A stretch of DNA of 12,371 bases, taken from the NCBI GenBank assembly GCA_002360535.1, contig DEQR01000076.1, positions 1-12,371 on the forward strand. Direction: 5' to 3'. A model generated the notes under the pieces. The model saw nothing but the letters and a program-made list of their open reading frames with translations, was not told the origin of the DNA and did not search any database. Below are positions 8,801 through 12,371 of this stretch, in pieces. A program made the translations under genes and the position numbers. The stretch is from Thiobacillus sp. UBA3361 (GTDB lineage Bacteria > Pseudomonadota > Gammaproteobacteria > Burkholderiales > Thiobacillaceae). Positions within the stretch are counted from its first letter, which is position 1. Each line of letters begins with the position of its first letter.

Positions 8801-10674
8801 TCCAGGCCCTGCGCGCCTATCTGGCGCTGCTCGACCGGCCGGAACCCAGCCTGTGGCATGGCCGCGCCTCCCTGGCCGCGGCGGCCTGGCTGTGCGCCAT
8901 CGCCCTGGACCCGGAACGGGTGCCGGACAAGACCGCGCTCAGCCGCGCCCAGGGCCATTTCCTGGAGGCGATGCGCGCCCTCGCCCTCACCGAGGCCTGG
9001 CCCGAGGGCTACAACTACTGGATCAACAGCCGGGCCTTCGTGCTGACCCTGGCGGCCTCGGCCTACGTGAACGGCCTGGAAGGGGCCGCCAGAGGTAAGG
9101 AAATCCGCGGGATCATGCACCGGGTGGGCCTCTGGCACCTCTATGCCACCCGCCCCGACAACCGCATCGAGGCCCTGGGCGACGAGGGGCCGCGTGTCGA
9201 TCTGAAGGACGAGACCCAGCGGGTCATCGACCTGATCGCCGCCTTGACCCGTGATCCCGTGTTCACCCGCTTTTCCCGCCACATCGAAGGCCTGCACGGG
9301 GTGGAGGGCTATTACTCCGACTATCGCTGGGGCAAGTCCCTGTTCCAGGATCCGGCGCTCCCCGGCCTGCCGGCCCTGGAGGCTGGCAGCCTGCGCGGAC
9401 TGGAGCTGCGGCTGCCCACCGCCGCCCTGTTCGGGCGCCGCGCCATGGACCAGGCCTACATCCGTTCCGGTTGGGGTGCGGACGATACCTTCATCGGCTA
9501 CCGGGCGGGCAAGAGTTTCACCCATCACGGGCATTACGACGCCGGCCACTTCACCTTGTTCAAGGGCGCCCCGCTGGCGGTCAAGAGCGGAGTCTATGAC
9601 GGCGTTCCAACCCCGCACCGGCTGTATTACTCGATGCGCACGGTGGCGCATAACGCCCTGCTGGTGCTGCGTCCCGGCGAGCAGGTCCGGCCCAACCGCC
9701 TGTTCACCCGCAACGTGGCCGAGGGTGGGCAGCGGCTGGTCATGCCCACCGGCAGCGCCGTGCACAGTGTCGCCGAGTGGCGGGAGAACCTGGGAGCGGG
9801 CGGACACTACGAAGGCGGCGAGATCGTCAGCTTCGATCACCGCCCGGCCGATTACACCTACATCGACAGCGACCTCACGGCGGCCTACGACAACCCGCGC
9901 CACGACGGCAGCGGCAGGGGCGGCAAGGTCGCCGGCGTGCGGCGGGAGCTGCTCTATCTGGCCTGGGAGGACCGCCTCATCGTGCACGACGAGGTGCGCT
10001 CGACGCGGCCCGAATATGTCAAGAAATGGCTGCTGCACACCATGGCCCGACCCGCGGCCGAGGGGCTCGCGGTGCGGCGGGGGCAGTCGGACGACGGCAT
10101 CCTGGAAACGGTGTCCGGTGTCGTCCGGGTGCGCAACGGCAAAGGGCATCTGCTCGTGCAGCGCCTGCTGCCGGAAGCGGGCATCACCCGCCTGGTGGGC
10201 GGCGAGCGGCACCGCTTCTACGTGGAGGCGGATGGGGACGACAGGGACTTGGACGGCTTCAACGCCGACGAGGGCGTCGGGCAGGCGCAACCCTGGTTCG
10301 ACGCCGGCCTCTGGCGGCTGGAATTCCAGCCCGCGCGGCCGGCGGCGCTCGACCATTTCCTGGTCGTGCTCTCGCCCAGCCTGGACACCGCGCGGACGGA
10401 CCTGGCTACCCCTCTCAGACTCACCCGCGGCGAGGGGCGGGGCATCGCCCTCGGCAAGGGCCTGGTCGTCTTCGTGGCGCGATCCGCCGCCCGGTCCCTG
10501 GCATTCAGCCAGCCGGGAGCGCAGGAAAGCCTCTATCTGCTCGGCCTGCCACCCCTGGCCGAAATCACCGTGACGGCCGGTGCGCACAAGGCGGTGCTGC
10601 GGGCCAATGCCTCAGGCGTGGTTGTCGCCAGCCTCCCGGCGCGTCCGGGAGTTTCCGTCAGCGTCGATTGGTGA
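5803..10674 (+). CDS. Fusion of O-antigen ligase/polymerase-like membrane protein and heparinase II/III-like lyase
   Basis: One open frame of 1623 residues. The N-terminal part is a polytopic membrane protein, with roughly fifteen hydrophobic stretches between 27 and 780, and carries the O-antigen ligase/Wzy-like TFSRASYL (297-304). It also has RAEHWQKVF and KGLGRFPGD, followed after a large periplasmic insert by HMKNFWVHLTFEQGVLG (696-711), matching the family's H-N..E-x-G pattern. The insert (about 525-680) looks like a jelly-roll carbohydrate-binding domain. A hydrophilic linker (about 777-810) and another membrane segment (about 815-838) lead to a heparinase II/III-like half. This has GSHPRILLPG (888-897), an alpha-toroid with YNYWINSR (1070-1077), and a beta-sandwich with HHGHYDAGHF (1241-1250) and AHNALLV (1282-1288). 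The likely role is assembly and cleavage of a surface glycan at the periplasmic face (inference). The start is uncertain: GTG 5803 or ATG 5881. Confidence 0.85.
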   Translation: MRSPFRKRRVGADRPELRPSAGASLSMRLAALALLALSLVLALDYPVGPYWLAAGLAGYVALQLRWPLIWLFALPFAIPLLDLAPWSGRIFLEDYDLLVLAAAAAALWRGHYTPGPLLSRRPGLAVILGLLAVSYLVSLSRVLWPLPPVDANAFASYLSPYNALRHVKAFAGALILLPALAYAAREAPERATRHFAWGAAAGAAVLGLVAMWERGVFAALAAGADRYGLIGSLLDFSGTYRITGLFHDMHIGGEAVDGYLALTWPAALWLLFTARGRLAAALAAGALALGFYAVTVTFSRASYLGLAVGLSAMVLAYAGLRRKARDGIPATRAPVWASAAAPPLLAAMLMVFVMAFREGGMTVLLASVTGMIGTVLLGYFHARLGWRTTLGLTVLVAAVVAAGSVHGLMGSRWVAHGATQSLVLGTGLAAMVMLSGLILGVSATGRARPRQMIASLTLAALGIGAVYPALFGYRMSERSATVREDLESRAEHWQKVFSLMDGSTVTTLAGKGLGRFPGDYLWRYGAGEVGVHALGSEAGNTYLTLGTGREMILGQRVNLEAGQDYRLSLRVRVYDASAPLAINLCRRHILQFELWNPSCVQVSLAGNPPARGVWQVLEARLHWPEQGAGAHEWLRRPIVLQLSNPNGVRPGMNGSIEVDDLQLLDGQGRNRLANGDFRSGMDHWLAYYDYEHLPWHMKNFWVHLTFEQGVLGIAAMSLLWLYALGRAVVLARRGNTSGVHYLGVLPAFLAVGLFGALLDVPRVAFLLFMSMGMVSLIPGGHSGRRTESGRGRTHAGLERASSAGGESHAGKGLVNRTAGWIAWISWGSAFLLLGTGGVHWASSQFGVQPGLILAKSIQGLGLDSGWVREKVTGVPDYRDHVLDGSFRGSHPRILLPGLAGWQGTALHPEIARRLSGLPGGPPGDCDANDVLKLVSCWLQTADPARFGQLDQAMQAFRLAEVTLNTSDVGNGWQLALAYDLARSTPLLDERAQRRIEATLFQALRAYLALLDRPEPSLWHGRASLAAAAWLCAIALDPERVPDKTALSRAQGHFLEAMRALALTEAWPEGYNYWINSRAFVLTLAASAYVNGLEGAARGKEIRGIMHRVGLWHLYATRPDNRIEALGDEGPRVDLKDETQRVIDLIAALTRDPVFTRFSRHIEGLHGVEGYYSDYRWGKSLFQDPALPGLPALEAGSLRGLELRLPTAALFGRRAMDQAYIRSGWGADDTFIGYRAGKSFTHHGHYDAGHFTLFKGAPLAVKSGVYDGVPTPHRLYYSMRTVAHNALLVLRPGEQVRPNRLFTRNVAEGGQRLVMPTGSAVHSVAEWRENLGAGGHYEGGEIVSFDHRPADYTYIDSDLTAAYDNPRHDGSGRGGKVAGVRRELLYLAWEDRLIVHDEVRSTRPEYVKKWLLHTMARPAAEGLAVRRGQSDDGILETVSGVVRVRNGKGHLLVQRLLPEAGITRLVGGERHRFYVEADGDDRDLDGFNADEGVGQAQPWFDAGLWRLEFQPARPAALDHFLVVLSPSLDTARTDLATPLRLTRGEGRGIALGKGLVVFVARSAARSLAFSQPGAQESLYLLGLPPLAEITVTAGAHKAVLRANASGVVVASLPARPGVSVSVDW
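5831..5849 (+). other. Strong hairpin just after aroK
   Basis: TCGGGGCG and CGCCCCGA form a perfect 8-bp stem with a 3-nt loop (GAT). If the fusion gene starts at the ATG at 5881, this hairpin lies in the aroK-fusion gap and could reduce read-through. If it starts at GTG 5803, it is inside the coding region near the start. No T-run follows. Confidence 0.45.
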
Positions 10675-11829
10675 GGTCTTCCCCGCCTCGTGCCGTGTCT
10701 CGTGGGGTGGCTTGGGATGCGGCCGGTGGGCTTGCTCGCGTCTGTACGCGCGCAGCCGGACGAGCCATATCACCCCCAGGGCCAGATAGGGCCACAGGGA
10801 GGCGGATGCCTTGGCCAGGCCCATGATGTTCAGCAGGCTGGCCTTGGGCAGGAGGAGGTACTCGGCCAGCGCCAGCCGTGCCAGCAGCGTGACGCCCAGC
10901 AGGGCGGCGGCCAGCCCCACGCGCCGCCTGGACAGGAAGGGATTGAGCAGCAGCCAGAAGGCCAGCAGGAAGCCGGACAGGGTTTCCAGCGACAGCACCC
11001 CCCCTACCACGCGCAGCTTGAGCAGGATGGTGGCGGTGAGCAGCTTGATGGCGAAGGCCAGCAGAAACAGCAGCACCATGGCGCTGACATAGCGGCCCGG
11101 CCGCAGCAGGCAGGCGGTGAACGCCCCCAGGGTCAGCATCTCCAGGGTGACGGCCCCGAACCAGGCCAGGTTGAGCTTGTCCAGCCCCCCCAGGGAGGTG
11201 TCAATGGAGCGCAAATGCAGTCCCAGCCAGCCCGCCCCAGGCACCGGCAGCAGGGAGAACTGGGCCAATCCCCACAGTAGCAGCAGCGCGAGCCCTGCAT
11301 CCACCCACCTGCCCGGCAGAAACCACTTCACCCGCCAGCGGTGCGCCTTGCGGAAGGCGCGCAGGAAGCGCTGGTGGTGCAGCGACAGGATGGCCCCCGT
11401 GCAGGCGCCCAGGGTGTTGAGGAACACGTCCAGGTTGGAGGCGATGCGTGCCGGCACCAATTGCTGAAGGCTTTCCAGCGCCAGGCTCAGGGCCAGCCCG
11501 GCCAGGCTGGCCAGGGTCACGGCCCCACCCCGTTTGCGCGGGCGCGCCAGGGCCAGGGCCAGCATGTAGCCGAAGGGCACATAGACCAGGAAATTGGTGG
11601 AGATGTCCGTGCGGGTGATGAATGGCGGCAGCGGGGCGCTGAGGAAGGCGGCCGACCACTGGGACGGTTCCCAGTCCCGGAAGGGGTGCAGGCTGCTGCC
11701 GATCAGAAAGGCAGCATAGCCGATGACCAGCGTCCAGACGTTGCGGTGGGGGTGTTCGTGGGCGGAGGGCACGGTGGCAGGAAGACTGGAGAAACGGCTC
11801 GTTGGTTCTAGACTGGTTGTATTTCCCAC
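10612..11829 (-). CDS. VanZ-family integral membrane protein
   Basis: This encodes 405 residues from a GTG at 11829. The N-terminal half is VanZ-like. A first membrane helix ends in SSLHPFRDW, then come NFLVYVPFGYMLALAL (79-94), the ALESLQQLVPARIASNLD segment with Glu119 and Asp134, and FLNTLGACTGAIL (136-148). VanZ itself raises teicoplanin resistance, but the wider family is common in envelope and exopolysaccharide regions and its chemistry is mostly unknown. The C-terminal half adds several more membrane segments (about 180-370) and ends in a basic, polar cytoplasmic-looking tail. The start at 11829 has no Shine-Dalgarno and lies 11 bp from the divergent gene. The in-frame GTG at 11772 (386 residues) would leave a more normal 68-bp intergenic region. 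The 3' end overlaps the end of the fusion gene by 63 bp. Confidence 0.85.
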   Translation of the reverse strand: MGNTTSLEPTSRFSSLPATVPSAHEHPHRNVWTLVIGYAAFLIGSSLHPFRDWEPSQWSAAFLSAPLPPFITRTDISTNFLVYVPFGYMLALALARPRKRGGAVTLASLAGLALSLALESLQQLVPARIASNLDVFLNTLGACTGAILSLHHQRFLRAFRKAHRWRVKWFLPGRWVDAGLALLLLWGLAQFSLLPVPGAGWLGLHLRSIDTSLGGLDKLNLAWFGAVTLEMLTLGAFTACLLRPGRYVSAMVLLFLLAFAIKLLTATILLKLRVVGGVLSLETLSGFLLAFWLLLNPFLSRRRVGLAAALLGVTLLARLALAEYLLLPKASLLNIMGLAKASASLWPYLALGVIWLVRLRAYRREQAHRPHPKPPHETRHEAGKTSPIDADGNSRTRREAGDNHA

Positions 11830-11834
11830 AGGCG
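11830..11834 (+). promoter_or_regulatory. Ribosome binding site for the DHH protein
   Basis: AGGCG lies 6 nt upstream of the ATG at 11841 and supports that start over the in-frame ATG-like start at 11802, which would add a leader unlike the family. Confidence 0.5.
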
Positions 11835-11840
11835 AAACCC

Positions 11841-12371
11841 ATGCACCACGACGTCTTCAACGGCGATGCGGATGGAATCTGTGCCTTGCATCAATTGCGG
11901 CTGTTCGAACCCGTCGCCGGCGAGCTTATCACCGGCGTCAAGCGCGATATCGGATTATTGCAGCGGGTCAGCGCCCAGGCCGGCGATCGGGTCACCGTCC
12001 TGGACATCGCCGTGGGGCCCAACGCCGATGCCCTGGCCTGCCTGCTGGCGCGGGGCGTGCGGGTGCGCTGGTTCGACCACCACGAGCCCGGCGGGTTGCC
12101 CGCGCACGCCCTTTTCGAGGCCCACCTGGACACCGCGGCCGACGTCTGCACCAGCCTGCTGGTCGATCGCCACGTCGGCGGCCGGTATCGGGCCTGGGCG
12201 GTGGTCGCCGCCTTCGGCGACGCGGTCCTCGGCGACGACGGATCCCTCGACCGCGCCAAGCTCGCCGCGATCGTCTGCCTGGCCGGGCTGCGCGAACTGG
12301 GCGAATGCCTCAACTACAACGGCTACGGCGAGCGCACCGAGGACCTGCACTTCCATCCCGCCGATCTGTAA
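11841..12371 (+). CDS. DHH-family phosphoesterase, N-terminal domain only (probably truncated)
   Basis: This encodes 176 residues from the ATG at 11841. The protein begins MHHDVFNGDADGICALHQL, whose D-x-D residues (Asp9, Asp11) fit the first metal motif of DHH phosphoesterases. VTVLDIAVG contributes Asp55, RWFDHHEPG is the DHH motif (79-81), and AHLDTAADVC contributes Asp97. These enzymes cleave phosphodiesters such as short oligonucleotides or cyclic dinucleotides with Mn2+. The substrate here is unknown. TAA falls at the last three bases of the window, right after FHPADL. From memory, related proteins continue at this point (LYRxL) into further sequence of well over 100 residues, including the C-terminal substrate-binding part. 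The missing portion could reflect a nonsense change or a sequence-end effect. It is divergent from the VanZ gene. Confidence 0.8.
   Translation: MHHDVFNGDADGICALHQLRLFEPVAGELITGVKRDIGLLQRVSAQAGDRVTVLDIAVGPNADALACLLARGVRVRWFDHHEPGGLPAHALFEAHLDTAADVCTSLLVDRHVGGRYRAWAVVAAFGDAVLGDDGSLDRAKLAAIVCLAGLRELGECLNYNGYGERTEDLHFHPADL

Noticed and set aside
7552..10587. A 1011-codon open frame antisense to the fusion gene
   Set aside because: It has no recognisable domain, is full of Gln, His, Gly and Pro, and mirrors the GC-rich codon pattern of the sense gene, whose product has clear domain motifs. Long antisense frames are expected in DNA this GC-rich.

Overview
The window looks like a GC-rich proteobacterial chromosome, most likely a betaproteobacterium. 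The basis is a TorF-type porin next to glnK, SecA with a C-terminal zinc motif, a DciA-like helicase loader beside secA, AroK-type shikimate kinase, and a small protein beginning MPYFIYRI of a kind I recall from beta/gammaproteobacteria. The species cannot be named from the sequence. There are no tRNA or rRNA genes, insertion sequences, CRISPR arrays or phage genes that I can see.

Layout. (1) Positions 1-1092: a leftward nitrogen-regulated unit, a TorF-family porin followed by the 5' end of glnK (cut by the window edge; amtB would be expected beyond it). Its upstream region holds a near-consensus sigma-54 promoter, a near-match IHF site and two NtrC-like sites 32 bp apart. (2) 1206-1898: a rightward pair of small uncharacterised genes, the second cysteine-rich. 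(3) 1957-4719: secA, leftward, convergent with that pair. (4) 4770-10674: a rightward run of dciA, aroK and a 1623-codon gene. The last encodes one polypeptide with an O-antigen ligase/polymerase-like membrane half (with a jelly-roll-like insert in its periplasmic loop) and a heparinase II/III-like polysaccharide lyase half. (5) 10612-11829: a leftward VanZ-family membrane protein whose 3' end overlaps the fusion gene by 63 bp. (6) 11841-12371: a rightward DHH-family phosphoesterase that ends in TAA at the last bases of the window, apparently short of the usual family length.

How the genes fit together. The first unit reads as a nitrogen-limitation response: NtrC with RpoN would drive an outer-membrane channel together with the PII protein that gates ammonium uptake. 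secA, dciA and aroK are housekeeping genes for protein export, replication initiation and aromatic amino acid synthesis. The most unusual object is the polymerase-lyase fusion, which would put assembly and cleavage of one surface glycan in a single inner-membrane protein. The VanZ-like neighbour may also act in the envelope, but nothing in the sequence proves a functional link.
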